A stretch of 64,000 bases of DNA, from contig NC_135067.1 of assembly GCF_051401765.1 (NCBI RefSeq), positions 21,385,501 to 21,449,500 of the forward strand. Direction: 5' to 3'. This stretch comes from Calliopsis andreniformis (lineage: Eukaryota; Arthropoda; Insecta; Hymenoptera; Andrenidae). The notes under the pieces were generated by a model, which saw only the letters and a list, made by a program, of their open reading frames with translations, did not search any database and was not told where the DNA came from. The position numbers and the translations under genes are program-made. Below are positions 39,401 to 52,930 of this stretch, one piece after another (the first letter of the stretch is position 1; each line of letters opens with the position of its first letter).

Positions 39401-42400
39401 AAGTGAAATGGTTGAAGGCTTCATTTATGCAATTTTTACAGAGTTCTTGAGATAAATGGTGCAAGTACTGCTTTGAATATTTTCTTCGTTTATACTTCGA
39501 CTGAGGGATCCTTGTACATGGTACTAAATTAATCCTGTCTACGGATTCCCAGAGAATTTCGTCTGTTGTGTTCCTTCAACGCCATCGTTTACGTTCTCGA
39601 TTTAGACGTCGTCGATAACGGTACAATTGCAGCTTGACGTTTAATTAACTCGTTGTAGCACAGACATCTAACTGTGTTTCCCTTCTGCTAACTGTTATTT
39701 CGTATTCTATGGGAAAAAGTATAACAAGAGTAGCTTGCAGAATCCTAGTTTCGAGATTCAAGATTGAATCATATTTGATACGATTCACTAAAAGAGCCTC
39801 AGGGGAACACTATTTATTCCCTTCGTTCTCGCTATCGAAGCCTTCAATTTTTCAACCATAGACATTAAATTTCCTCAACGCATGTTAGAGGAATAATTAA
39901 AATATCTTATTTGACGGCGACATGTTGCAGGATACTTTCTCAACTTCTTCGATACAAAATTGTTACAAGAGGAGGAGCAGTAGCTTCTTTGACACAGAAC
40001 AGAGGAATACGGAATTTCATGAACTGTAATCTCAGAGTGAACTTCTGTAGAGTAAGATAATAGAACTTTCCTAACTTATACATATTTTCAGCCTGCGTTT
40101 GAGCTCCCCTTGGTCCGTACGTACTACGCGATGAAAGCGATAGCGACGTAGAATTTTTTTTAATCCGATAAAACCCACGTTGTAAGTAGTTTGTCTGGTA
40201 TTAATCGACTCAGCTCGCACCACGGGGTCTTTCATCTCGACTCACAGAAATTAGGTTCTCCCCGGTAGATATTAAATGAGTGATTATAGGGTCGTAGACA
40301 AGAAAGACGCAGCAAGCGGTCCTGTATAAGGATTATTACCAGCACGTTTCATTCCACGTCGGTAGACCCTGAACGTATTTACACGAGACATCGATATTAA
40401 ATTCTATTTTCGCGAGATGAGGGATTCGATAATAGCAGCTAGATTAGGATAACGCTTTACCAGCCAACAAAGAAGAAATATTCGTGGGAGCTTCCAGCAA
40501 ACGTTACTTAGCTAAATCCCCGACTCCTTCCCCGTTTAATTTTCTCTTAATTAATGGCCAAGACTACAGTAAACGAGAATTCAGGGGAAAGGCACAGAAA
40601 TGTACCCGCATTTATGACTGACTGTAGCTATTTTCATTATCAGAGCAAGCGAATACGGACAATACAAAAATGACCTGGTTCATGAAATGCAAAAGATAAA
40701 AAAAGGTTCGAATTGAAGAATCTCTTCGTGAATTTGCACTTACGAAATTTGTATGCAGTTCTATATCTAGCTTTGATTAAGCTTTAACGTCGACCTTTTT
40801 ATTATCTCAGTCAAAAGGTTCAGAGAGGGAATATATGCACTTCCTATGCGCAAATACATATTCAGCAAATAATAAATATTTCTGACGTTTCCTGTCGCCG
40901 TCCTGACGCGAGATTTACCATTCACGTTACTGTTATATGTTAACTCGACGAAGGAAGAGAACATCGAGCTACGTGTTCAAACTCCAACCAAACAAGATTC
41001 GATGTTCCTCGAAGAATATTTCGTTCCTTCGAGTTTCTTTCTCAATGCATTCACGGGTCTCTTTGTGTCAGAACTACACCCCTACAAGCATGACCCAATA
41101 CATACACATAGTTATACGATGTCTATTCAAGGTGCAACTCGACGTACAACTAGAAAAGAAGCAATTTCTGGCTCAAGAGTAAGTCGAAAGATGTAGTGAA
41201 ATATGAGGAAAACTGAAAAGTATCCTAGTCTATATGAATGTCTGTCATGCTCGATAGCAGGATAACGAAGAATTTTATATAAGTAGGATCAGAAAGCATC
41301 AATTTGGACTAAGAGCATCTCATCATTTTCACCCTATGAACAATTAATTTATTCCTTTGATCATAGGGTATCGAATAAGAGTCCACAGACTTTATTTGTG
41401 AATGAAGAACGATGAAATTTTTCATCCAAGGTGTTGAATTCAACGCTCTATATCCATGTACATATATGTATACGTGCCATCGAATTGACGAGCACGCGGA
41501 TGGAATAGGGAGGAAACTCGAAGACACAGCGGATTTTCATTTCCTGCCGACGGAATCTCTCGCGGAGGAATATGAGAAAAGTTGAACGAACGTGGAGCGA
41601 ACTTTCTTTCGCGAGTATTGTTTTTCCTGTCTGGGAAAAGATCTCCTAAAGTAGTCTTGTCGTCGATGCACGTGTCTACCAAACGCGGTTTCTGCGTGCA
41701 GCCAGCAACAGACGTGTGCTTTGAACATCGCGACCAATACAATGCGGTTGGTACCGCAGAGCAATTCTACGCGCCAATTTGCACCTCGACGTTTATTCAA
41801 ATAGAGAATCGCGAAATCCAGGAATGGGGACTTAACACGATGGAAAAATATTTGACAATTTCTGATTCCAGATACGACAAAGGTATCATATTTTATTTTT
41901 AGCAGACAGCTTTCCAACGTCTAAAAATAACAAGGAAAGACGTAGGAACGCGCGATAAAAATCCCTTCGCCTGAAGTCTGCTATAAATTGCAATTGTAAC
42001 AATAAATGAAAAGATGTGAATTAAATTTGTTTGATCAAATAGAATAAATAAAGTGAAAATTCTTGAACTTGACCGAAGGAATTCTGATCCCCCGATGACA
42101 TCCCATGACGTCCCATTTTCACGAAGATATATCGGTCACTGCGGGAGTGTTTAAATTTCATGAAGCCACGACTCGTATGGAATTCGTCGACTGTCGATCA
42201 ACGAATTCGGCTGTTCTGTTTGCGGATGAAATGCGCGATCGTTTGAAAGAGTAATTGCGGTTATATGGCTGGACAGATTCCAAAACATTTTGTGGTTTTC
42301 CCGTAATTGATAGGTATTAACAAGCGCGCGAAAGTAGTTTATAATTAACGAAAAAATGTGGGAGTAACAAATAGGTTCGAAAATCGTACCAAGTTTGTCC

Positions 42401-45253
42401 CGAAAGAGAGCTAATTTTTAAAGTGAAACTTTTATTTCAGAGTGAACCTAGAATCTTCGAAATATATGCACCAAACTCAAAATGACAAAATTGAACATTA
42501 ATCGTTTCATTGGAGTAATAGGATTCTACTGTTTGAGGCGAAATTGATAGACTGACTAATTGCACGGAATTAGATTTAGATTCGGATACTGTGAGCCAGA
42601 GAACACTTCAATGTTTGCCACAAGTACTGATTCTCGTATACAGAATCGATATTGCAGCTAATTCTACTAGACAGCCATTTATCTGTGATTAATAGATAGC
42701 TCGACGATATGAATAGTGAAACCATGCAATTGCAATTTGAGTTTTACTCCTTTTGTTTCTGCTATTAACAGCATTTACGTCCTTTAATATAGAATTGTGT
42801 TTAAGTCTTTAATCTAAAATGAAAACAAATGTTACTATGAGAATCGTTAAATAGCTTTCAGTTTTATAGGTAAATGTTTAATGCAACGATAAACAACGAA
42901 ATTGCATGGTTTACAATGCATCATGTAGAAGACAGACAGGAAAAACAGAGGAGAGGAGTATAGGTTGCCCGTGATGAACGCATAATGAGAGAATAATTAA
43001 CACGAGATAGCTAAAATGCATTTCGCGATACCTCAATTTTAGATCCTGGGAGTCTATCTAAAATTAAATTACGTCCTTTTCATACGAGCATCCCGATTAC
43101 TCATCTCTGAAAAATTTGAAAAAAGCCACGGTACTCCCTTTGGATGCGGTCATAAAGTCGGGGAAAAGTTTCCCTTCGCAATTTCGCCGCCCACCATGCG
43201 TGACTAGAATTAAGAGAGCAAGTAGGACCCATAGGAAAAATAGCTTCCCAGTGGAAAAGTTGGGGAAAACACGCGAATATAATGTAAAACAAGATCTCTC
43301 TCCCATCTTCGACATACCCCGTAGTTTATATCGGTCCAAAACATTCCAAAGCACCTCATAATGGTGAAATTACGGTTCGGTAGCGCTTTAGCTGCAGTTC
43401 CTTAAGTTTTTTCCCCTTTAATCGTCGACTCCGCGTCCCCTGAAAGGGGCGCGGAATTACGCGAGCGGAATTTCATGAAAATTGGGAAACTTCGACGGGA
43501 TCCCTTCGGGAACTTGTCGCACCCTTCGTCTCAGATGCGTTAGAACTTTGTTGGTGGATTCTCGCATCTGTCGAAGGCGTAAGCCTCTGGTAATAAGACC
43601 AGTTAAGAAAGCAGATGACGAAGGGAGTCGCAAACAGGTCGGCGGGAATCAATGAGGACGGCGTCGGTCTGGGGCGTCGACGCTCGATTACGCGCCGCGA
43701 CGCCGCGTCTCTCGCGAGATCTTTGCGCCTTCTCAAACAGCGGAAACAAATAAAAAGGCAGCCAAAGGGATGGCAAGAGGATGACTCGCTCGATTACCGA
43801 GATTACCATAACGACGTCTCTTCTAGCGCTTGTTGACAGGTGTTAAGTCTTCCTGACACAATTTCTAAGTTTTTCTTTCAAGTTCCTAAAATATGAACGT
43901 ACGATTCTAGCCTCTAGTTACCAGAGATCACGATTATATCTAGCCATTCGACAAGTAGAATTTCGCGTTAACACAAGAATGAAAAGAAAGAGGAGGACAG
44001 CTATTTGAAGCCATGAAGCAATCGAAGTCATATGTGCAGAGAAACTGCACCGCAGCTTTTAAATATGGATTAAGCGAAGGGAATTCGTGAGTCGAATACG
44101 AACGCAACAGCGTTAACAGAATCAAGCCAGCGCGGTCGGTGTTGCTCTTAGGGTTGCCCTGCGCTAACGTAATTGCATTTTCCACTCGCAGCTGCTTAAT
44201 AGATTCCACGGAAAGTTTCGTAACTGGCGCGCGCAGGCGCGTCACTGCCGAAAGCGTGATCCGCGTGCGCCGAGAGCTTTACGCTTAATTGCTCTTCGCG
44301 ATTTTATCGGGAATCACTCGATCCTCCGCCGTTTACGATCGTTATCGCGGTAAAGGATGGGTGAGTGGCTTTCACCGTCGACAAACTAACGACAGCCTCG
44401 TTTTACACGCGGGAATTTATGTAACGATGTAATATACATACATACGTCGATCGAGTCAGAGTACTGCAATTTATGCGTCATCGAACAAACGAGACATGAA
44501 TATTACTCGATATCGTGCCCCGTTTCCGATTACCGATAGCGAGAAAGAGGAAAAATTGATTCACACGATGTAGTTCATTACCGTTTATGAAACACTTTAT
44601 TGTCAACCGTTTGTCGATTACCATGTGCGTCCCGAAATTATTATATTGAACTTCCATAAGCTGCTACAAATGAGAGACAGTTTTAGTATCCTAGTGTAGA
44701 ACGTTTATGGACGGTAAGTTTTGATTATCGAGTGTAAAACGATGTAGGCAGTTAAGGGATAAATGGATCGACAGATTTCGTTCATTTACAATGTGACACG
44801 GTTAAGGGTTGACGAAATTCTCCGGAAGTGCCATTGGGAAGTTTATATTTCTCGAGGAACAACCAGTGCTCAGTGATCTGCATACGCGCCAGGGTTCGTG
44901 CATACAAATTGCACGCATGCAAATAACTGCACGATGGATGCACGTGCGAGCTTCGTGACATTGAATGCGCAACTGTGTATCGAAGCCAGCCGCGTCGCGA
45001 CCTATAGAGATACTGCACGCGTGAGTGCATGTACCTGGTTATATGCAGCGCGTATACGAACGAGTGTGTACCTACGCATACCATGCGAAATTTCCGGGCG
45101 AATCTATTGCAACCGAAATTGTTTCAGCCTAATCGTCATCTCCGTATCGTAGATTGTGCGAACAAACGCCTGCTGCGAGAAGCGGCTCTCTGTCTTTCTC
45201 GTCTAATTATTCGACAGAAATTGTGCAGCTCGATTCGAAGAATCCGTTAAAAT

Positions 45254-45460
45254 TTTGAAGATTTGAAGATTTAAATATTTGAAAATTTAAATATTTGAAA
45301 ATTCAAATATTTGAAAATTCAAATATTTGAAAATTCAAATATTTGAAAATTTAAATATTTGAAAATTTAAATATTTGAAAATTTGAAAATTTGAATATTT
45401 GAAAATTTGAAAATTTAAATATTTGAAAGTCTGAAAATTTGAAAATTTGGTAATTTGAAA
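45254..45460. repeat. AT-rich minisatellite, 16-bp unit
   Basis: About seven near-identical tandem copies of AAATATTTGAAAATTC (last base C or T) run from about 45273. They are flanked on both sides by shorter 7-8 bp variants of the TTGAAAAT half-unit. The 16-mer is itself two diverged 8-mers, which suggests growth by doubling. No coding potential. Confidence 0.92.
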
Positions 45461-48252
45461 CCTACTGTTTCATTAATCCAAGTCATTATTATAATTACAG
45501 GGCATTTAAGTAAGAAAACTTATCTCGATTTAACTTCCACTGTTTTAGTTCGCATCAACCTATAATATATTCAAAGAGCATACTCAATATTCGAGCTACT
45601 TATAGAACGTCCTACCAGCGATACCACTTCAAAAAGTTGAGGAGCGTTAACATAGTTAGTCAGATAATTGAAATTCCTGTCGCACCTGTTTGAGATTATT
45701 GCAATTAATTCCTATGTTCCTCGTAGCTAAATAACTTGATACATTATATCGTCACGATAGAACAACTTACGGTTATCAAAATATTCCGTGCAAACACCGT
45801 GCGTTCGACAGCGGCAACAAAACTGTAACCTTGGTTGACCCAAATAATTGAGTGCTCTGATAACCCCGATTCGACGAAGAAGCATGAAAATAGGATAACA
45901 AGAGTTTGACCAAAGGATAAGGCGAGAAGATGAAGAGGAAAAAGGGGTGTCACAGTAAAGTTCCACGAAGTTATTCCTTTCCCCACCCCTTCATCTCCTA
46001 GTGTGGTATTTTAACGAGAACCTTTGTGTTCGTCATTCAAGGGGAAGGTTTCAGCGTGGAAAACTTTGTCAGATAATTCTGAAAACTGCAAAAGTATAGG
46101 GACATCTATTTCCTGCCATTACAGTTGTGGCGGAGTAGGAAAACCAAATCAAGACGGTAAAAGACAGTTCGCTACTCCATCAATCAAAATTGCGTGGGAT
46201 CGAATGCTACGAAAGTTCAAAGAGGAAGAAATTTCGCAAGCTTCCTCTAGGAATCGAGCGCAGACATCCTTGGGAAACGTCAGAAAATTCGAGTAAACAT
46301 GTCGCAGCTGATCAGAGCAAACTTGGAGATTTGCGTCTGTGTATAAATCGTCGAATCTACGCTCGAATAAAATGTCGAAAGCTTAAACTCGTGTCGTAAC
46401 GCTTCAAACTGAAACGAGAGGATCAGCATGGGTTTACAGTAGAGGATTCGTAGGATTTACCCATCTTGAAATTGCTCTCAACACGTTTCAATCGGTCGAA
46501 GTCGAACTTTCATCAAAATTTGACCGAAGGAAGCCGCAAGAACTGCACTTCTTTAAAATTTCACCCTTTCTAGAGAAAAAGAAGATCAAAGGCTGCGTTA
46601 GAAGGATGGAGTGGTGACATAAAGTCCCTGTGCACCGTAAGCGAATGCAAATATAGCCACTTTCCTCGAAGATGGATTCAAAGTACACCCTATTTCAATT
46701 CAAAGGGCTGTCATTTCCTATATGTCATACCTTGAGTTACATTTTGAAAATTTCATCGTTTATTCCAACATTCTTCTCAAACCAAGATATTTGATGGCAC
46801 TTTACCCTAGTAACTCATCCCCAGAATAAATCTTCATTGCATTAAAAGAGGAATAAGGGAATAAACTGCACTATATAAACTTTTTCTACGAATACAAACT
46901 TTATATAACGAATTGATAAGTCTTTCTCAATTAGCAGATTAAGAAATAGGGTGTCAGAATGCATCGAGGATATGAAACTCTCGATACTAACATGATTAAT
47001 CACACCACTCGATGTAGCGAGGGAGCAGTAGCTCATTCGATTTGCCCTACACCGAAGACAGTTGAAACAATGTCAGTGATTAACGCGATGAATTTATTCA
47101 TCACATGCTGTTCTCGGATGCTTTATCAGACAATAGGGGAATAGGAATCCTTATGCTCGAACTCACCTAAGATCCTACGCGCAGATTAAGAACCTCACGC
47201 GAAAACAGCCGGAAATGAGATTTCGGTTTTCGAAACGCCCTATTCCGCGAGAAACTCACGATTAATTAATTGAGTCGCTAACCTAGATTTTGCCATCAAC
47301 GATCGTAAGAATGTTATTTCGGTTTTGTGTCGCGTTAACGCTAGTACCTCGCAGCTGTATTATTTTACGCGAAACAAATGAAACGTACCTGCACGAATCG
47401 AGACCATGGTTAGTTTATAATTGGATTGTGAAGTAGTTTTTTCGCTGTTTTATGGGTCAGTTGAAGAAATTTATGCATAATGGGGGTATGGTAATTATGT
47501 CAAAAAGTTATCGCAGATATATACAAATTTTGTAGCATTTTTCTGCTCCCAAAAAATAAAATATTGTTTCGCAAGGTGTCGATAATTCGTTACAATTTTG
47601 CAATGCTTATATCTCGCGTGAAAGATAAAAAAAATATAAGGAGAAACGTTACACGAGTCCTGTCTACATGGATTTTTGAAATATTAGTCCTGACTCACGT
47701 TGTTTCATCAGGTAAAATTTCTAATAAATAGGGGGTGTGTCGGTGACGAATGAGGGGAAGGTTTCATGACGCTAAAGGAAACAAAAGAAAAATCTTTCTA
47801 ACAGAACACTACCTTCCAAATGTTTTGAAAAGAACTTGGTTCAGCTACATTTCATCCCCTACAAGAATTTTATTCTACCTCAGAGCTGGGCGATGGAAAA
47901 TAACAACAGTAGTTCATCTATTATTTTGTATAGACGAATCTTCCCTCTTGAATATATTACTTTCGTATTTTATTTTCTGTTTGTGACGAAGTAATGGTTT
48001 AATAGTGGGGCGGGTGAGGTCTGTACAACGATAATCTTATTTACCCGTAGACAGCGTAATAATTTCAAACTTCTTATAGGTCCTGGGGGAATAATTTGGA
48101 GCACACTGCTTCTTTAAGAGGTGTATAACGCTTTATATAGCTAGCGCTTCAGAAAATTGAATTTTTTTTAGAAAAATTGAATACCCTCAACGCTCTTACT
48201 TTAAAGTTTAAAGGCACCGCCTTGATTTTCTAATTTCTCGTAACCGATACAA

Positions 48253-48846
48253 TTGATCTGTCTCGGCAGTGATTCCAGAGTAGAGGAATTAAATTGGAAA
48301 TCTGAACGCACCAAATGGCACAGCAATTGCTGTGCAATCTCCAAGAGACGTTCCACGAGAAGTATCCCGCAACCCATTTCAGAGGTTCATTGTTTAGGCA
48401 ATCTCTACTATTCTAGAGGATTATTGGCAATCAACAGAAAAATGGTCGTAGTTACAGTCGATTATTCGAGAAATCATCGAACGAACTCCTTTTTAGGGTA
48501 TCGAATGAAGTCTCGAGCATCCCTGTCGAACTCATTCTCTCCACTTTACTGTTCTCAGTGGCGACGCTCTCGCAATGGCCACTTTAGAGCTCCAACTTTC
48601 CCAGTAAGGAAGCACTTTACATCGCGCAATCCACTTCAAAGACTTTCCTTCAAAGCGACATTTTTTCTTGTCACACTGGCTAACGAACTTCGTTACCCTT
48701 ACTCAAAGGAAAAAAACCGGCTGTTATCGCATATCATCAGTTACCAACATTTTAGCATTCATCCAGGATCCACCAACAAACATGAGAAAATAAAAATTCA
48801 GTTTCCTTTAGTAGACGTGCATGAAGCGCGACAAATGATTCAATAA
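48253..48846 (+). CDS. Unassigned 197-codon open frame, doubtful
   Basis: This is the longest uninterrupted frame in the window outside Tdp1 apart from one GC-rich 198-codon shadow at 2499-3095. It is basic and contains stretches such as V-V-V-T-V-D-Y-S and F-F-L-V-T-L-A-N-E-L. The annotated start is TTG-like, not a clear ATG, and an internal ATG occurs at M-V-V-V-T. I recognise no domain. It may be chance, a degenerate mobile-element fragment or a lineage-specific gene. Absence of a clear promoter, splice sites or neighbouring exons argues against a real gene. Confidence 0.12.
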   Translation: MICLGSDSRVEELNWKSERTKWHSNCCAISKRRSTRSIPQPISEVHCLGNLYYSRGLLAINRKMVVVTVDYSRNHRTNSFLGYRMKSRASLSNSFSPLYCSQWRRSRNGHFRAPTFPVRKHFTSRNPLQRLSFKATFFLVTLANELRYPYSKEKNRLLSHIISYQHFSIHPGSTNKHEKIKIQFPLVDVHEARQMIQ

Positions 48847-50651
48847 ATTTGCGTAGCAAGGTGGGTAAAGGTTTTTTACGAAACGTTGCCGTGGCCGTTT
48901 AATCGCGAGGATTTGTGGGAATATTTTGCACAGAAGGTATACACTACTGAATTGAGCAAATAATTTATCGAGGAAAAATGATCTCGTATGTCTGTCGGTG
49001 CGGATTACGTACTACAAGCGGTCAAGCACTCGATTCAGGATTTATTGAATGAGAAAGGGTTCGCGAGTCTACCGCCTAATGCTAGTTAATCATTAAACGG
49101 GCCTGTAAACCAACATAAATAATCTTTTTAATCTACCAAGACAAATCACTACTGACAAGTGTCAGAACTCGTGAATCTTTTTTACGACGCGACCTAATGC
49201 GATTTCCTATTTGGCACGTTCCACTCGATTACGATGAAAACGAACGAAAATGAAATACAGAAATATGAAGTGGAGAGCCCGCAAGAGTTGGAAATTTCAT
49301 TTTATCGTATTTTGATATTTGATTTAGTTTTTCCGATAAAAATGATACTGCCCGCAATTAAATATAATCGTTTCAACAATTTTCACCCAGTTATTGCGTT
49401 CTCTCCTGTGTTTGTCCCCATCTCAATCGACTATGGCTCCGCAAACACAAATATATCATCAATCTGATCAATCGCATGCAAATGAGAATGCGTACAACCA
49501 ACCATAGATGCTTCCAATTGTACATGATTGGAGAGATTCGCGGTGCATTTGCATCTGTGCAGCTGGGGTATATCGAGTCGAGGGTAAACAACTTTTACCT
49601 CTGGGAAGGCTGAAAGCGAAACAGGGCGGAAGCCGGACGGATGTGAAACATCTTCGAAAGCCACGAGGTCCGGCAGGATTCAAACGACCGTACACGAAGG
49701 GGAAGTTTTACGGATCCTCTGAGCGAAATAGGCGTTCTGGGGCCACTCGTCGAAAAATTACACTCGTGACCGACGGTCGCATGGTCGAAACTTTAACAAA
49801 ACTCGAGTACGAGTTTTCGAAGACAAACGTGAGGGGACTGCCAAAGACCTCACGAAAACCCAACCTTTTTTATCGTCGCTCCAGCGAAACTACAAATTGA
49901 AAACATTCAACTTTTAGAACACTTCTGCCCTTTTGTTCCGTTCAGGGATGAATTCCACGTGGAAGGGATTAAAAGGGAATTCCGAATAATTAAGAATTAA
50001 TCGTACACTTCGACTTCGAAATGAGCAATCCGTATCGAATGGAATATACAAATGACAGAGACGCCAGGTCAAGGAGGACGTTTCCGACCGAACTCTCTCG
50101 TCTCTGCACTCCACGCGGGGGGATTACAATTTTGTTTAACTTTCCGTGTCGCGCGATTCAATTTAGCGTGCCTTCGGCATCCCCCCATTTCCAAAGTTAC
50201 CATTCAATCTCTCTCTTCTACCACCCTCACGAAAAAAAGAGAAATGAGATTATTCATCTGCTGTGCTTCATTATTTTCAAGCTTTCGAAACTTTTGAATT
50301 TGTATTTGTAGTACCTAGTCTCCGCAATTGACATACGCGGAAATAGCTGGATTCAAGTAAATAAAAATTGAAAAAAATTGTTACGAGACGGTAGAATGAT
50401 AAAAATGATTGACGAAATGAAGAATAAATAGTGCTTGCAAAAGTAAACGAAATATGATGAAATGAGATAAATATCGAATTAAAGAGAAAGGGTTGCTCTA
50501 CCCTCTACACGTGCCAAGGAATCATACCTAATTATAAATCTGAAGAAAACATGGTTAACATATTCGCCACGATGTATCACGACTCATGTTTTAACTAGCT
50601 CCCACAAATAGAATAAACAGCATCTCCATCCTAGTTAACTGGCAAACTTAC

Positions 50652-50684
50652 TACCAACATATCCCTGTTTACTTTCGCAAGCAT
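50652..50684 (-). CDS. Candidate first coding exon of the minus-strand gene
   Basis: An ATG at 50684-50682 opens a frame of eleven codons (M-L-A-K-V-N-R-D-M-L-V) ending exactly on a codon boundary at the donor GTA|GTAAGTTTG. That is phase 0, the only phase the microexon at 24413 accepts. An in-frame TGA lies ten codons upstream. The exon sits beside a CpG-rich block suitable for a promoter. If correct, the whole protein would be about 160 residues. An alternative frame through the same donor is also open for 88 codons and would end in phase 1, so the assignment is weak. Confidence 0.27.
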
Positions 50685-50899
50685 GCCCCGAAACTCTTCG
50701 ACCGTCACAGATCACGCGGCGTAAGATGATGCAAATATAGAGACCTTGACTTTCCGGCATTTCCGGGCGGCAATGGATCTTGATTGCCTTCTGATTGCCT
50801 CCAGAGGAAACCGCTTGCTGTAGGATGTTTCCTGGCCGACTCCACCACGGCACCACTTCTATTTTGCACTGTGGTTCACGTGATCGACGCGCGAGAATC

Positions 50900-51350
50900 A
50901 CCGTACGAAGAGGAGGAATCGCACGATCACGCGACGTCTGCTGGATCAGCGTCGCTGGCTATCCACGCAAAGCTGTTTCTTTGAATGAAAGTCGCCACGA
51001 TGAACGCGTGCACGCGAACGGACCTTTCACACCGCGAACACGGAGGGTTGCGTGGCATTCGAGATGGCCAGGACGCGGCCCGCGGCGAGTAGCGTCTAGG
51101 AGACACCGAGCGCGACGCGAGTAGTCGAGGAACGCGATAGCCCAGGCATACGAATCGCTCGTGGCGCGGTCTGGGCGGTGACTGAGCGGACCGAAGCGTC
51201 TCGACGCACGGCATCTCTCCCACCCCTACTCGCCGACGTCCTGCAGGCCTGATGGATACCACTTTTCGGTCGTCCTCCGTGCCCCCGTGGCTACCTTCTA
51301 CTGCGTGACATTTAACTCGCCCTCTCTTGTTATTTATCTGACCGTGGTGG
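50900..51350. promoter_or_regulatory. CpG-rich block, candidate promoter
   Basis: This stretch is markedly richer in G+C and CpG (GCGCGACGCGAG, GGCCCGCGGCG) than the DNA around it. It lies just upstream, on the minus strand, of the candidate exon at 50652-50684, so it could hold that transcript's start. The long open frames across it on both strands are what high GC produces and I do not call them genes. No TATA box was identified. Confidence 0.3.
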
Positions 51351-51359
51351 GTCAAATGC

Positions 51360-52930
51360 GTCCCGAGATGTTACCTACGAGTCGTAGGCTACGACGCATG
51401 TTTCGGCTAATTTAATGAACAGCTGGACTCGTTTGTTTTCGGCGAATGAGCAGGGTGGAGAAATCGCGCGCAAAAACGGGCTATCCCGAGCATTTATGCT
51501 GAGAACAGCATGTACGTGCGATTGAAATACGAGTGTGTTTAGATAGAGAGGATGGACGAAATTTGATAGAGGAAATGCTACGACATGATTCCATCCATTT
51601 TTCATTTCACCTCTAGTCGCACTTGGAAAAGGAATTAGTAAAGCTCGAGCTACTCTATTAAGTCAGTTCCCGTTTCTTGTTTCGTTAATTCTTTCCACGT
51701 CGCGTTCAAACCAGGCCAGGAGTAAAAATAAGATTTCATGCAACATGTAACAGTCCCTCATTGGACCACCGGAAATGTCTTGTAACCACTTCGCTGAAAA
51801 TAACGTCGTGAACGACAGGGATAGAAGTAAGTGCCACAAGGAATCGATTCGGTGCAGGAAGTGTCGAGTGCTCTGTGAACCCTGAATGATGTTTTCAGGC
51901 AAACAAGCGTTTTCCAATTAACGTCATTGGAACTATAATCTGATAGGTAAACGTTCCCAGAAACAATTACGGTTAAAGTATCGTGTCGTTAATTTCGTTC
52001 GAGAGTTCTCTCGTTTTCGAAAGCCAAGTAGAAATTGTAAGGAGTGTTCTCTAGTTAGTATCATCGTCACGTAGCTTATATTCTGTTCGAAGCAGAATCC
52101 TCTAATTGAACAATTTTATTGTACCATACAATAGAGGATGTTGTATGGGTATTGTATACTACATGTACTTTTTTCGTTTTTGATGGCCTTTCGGAATAGA
52201 TCTTAGTCTAAAACATGAAAGACATGTTGTTTGCTCTAAACGTTTAGATGAATCGGTACCATAACATTCTGTCTTGCTACTGCATTCTAGAAGTACTCCG
52301 CGCATTTATTGGAATTATTTACGATCAAATCGACCCAAACAGAGTAACAGTTTTAAGAAGCACTGTAGAGACGCGCATGGTACATGATGATAACTAAAGC
52401 CTCAAACAATTTGATTCACGTTTCCTTATTCTGCCCCTAATTTACAGCTATTTGTTTCTATAAAAATTGCAGTCAAAACGTGCTTTGCACGACACAAGTT
52501 TAATTTAATCAACCCAATATTGTCTTAGCTGGGAAATTATGCGCATGTATATTAAGCGCAGTTCGCGAACTGATTTTTAAAACCGATCTCTTTGTTTTTC
52601 GCGACATGACTAATTACTCTTGCAAAAATGGAAATCTGCCGGCACAGATTTCCTATCAAGAGTTACTCGGCGAGCGTCGAGTACAGTGGGATACAGTTGC
52701 TAAGTTTCCTCGTTGAAAGTTCAACATTGGATCGGTTAAGGGCACGTCATTGGCGTTGAGATGCCTTTAATCGTTTAAGAGCTTCGTTACTAAAACGTAC
52801 TTTGAGTGTTCGTGGATCATGTGAGCAAATATCTTTATACTATTAAGGTAAAACATTACTGAATATTAAGAACCTTCAAAAATGTTTAAAATTTTAGTTA
52901 ATATGTCAGAAATCGCTTAACCCCTGAATC
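51360..52930. other. Intergenic stretch, no feature seen
   Basis: AT-rich sequence between the CpG-rich block and the short repeat-containing frame at 52931. Only short open frames are present on either strand, and I see no paired splice sites or repeat structure. Confidence 0.5.

Larger units (their letters stand above)
24414..50651. other. Long non-coding stretch (putative intron)
   Basis: No convincing conserved coding exon was found here on either strand. If the candidate exon at 50652-50684 is right, this is a 26-kb intron of the minus-strand gene. The most protein-like unassigned frames are 37260-37724 (+), 48253-48846 (+), 32880-33075 (-) and 32013-32396 (-). None matches a family I know. 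A minisatellite sits at 45254-45460, preceded by a TGCA-rich cluster. Confidence 0.35.

Noticed and set aside
40755..40785. miR-79-like string AAAGCTAGAT on the minus strand
   Set aside because: The match covers about ten bases and no pairing arm is found nearby.
45767..45986. Hydrophobic minus-strand frame ending at the phase-0 donor ATAACC|GTAAGTTG
   Set aside because: The phase would suit the microexon, but there is no ATG in the frame and no good acceptor, and the translation resembles no known protein.
50795..51355. Long frames on both strands across the CpG-rich block
   Set aside because: Arg/Pro-rich translations and simultaneous openness on both strands point to base composition, not coding.
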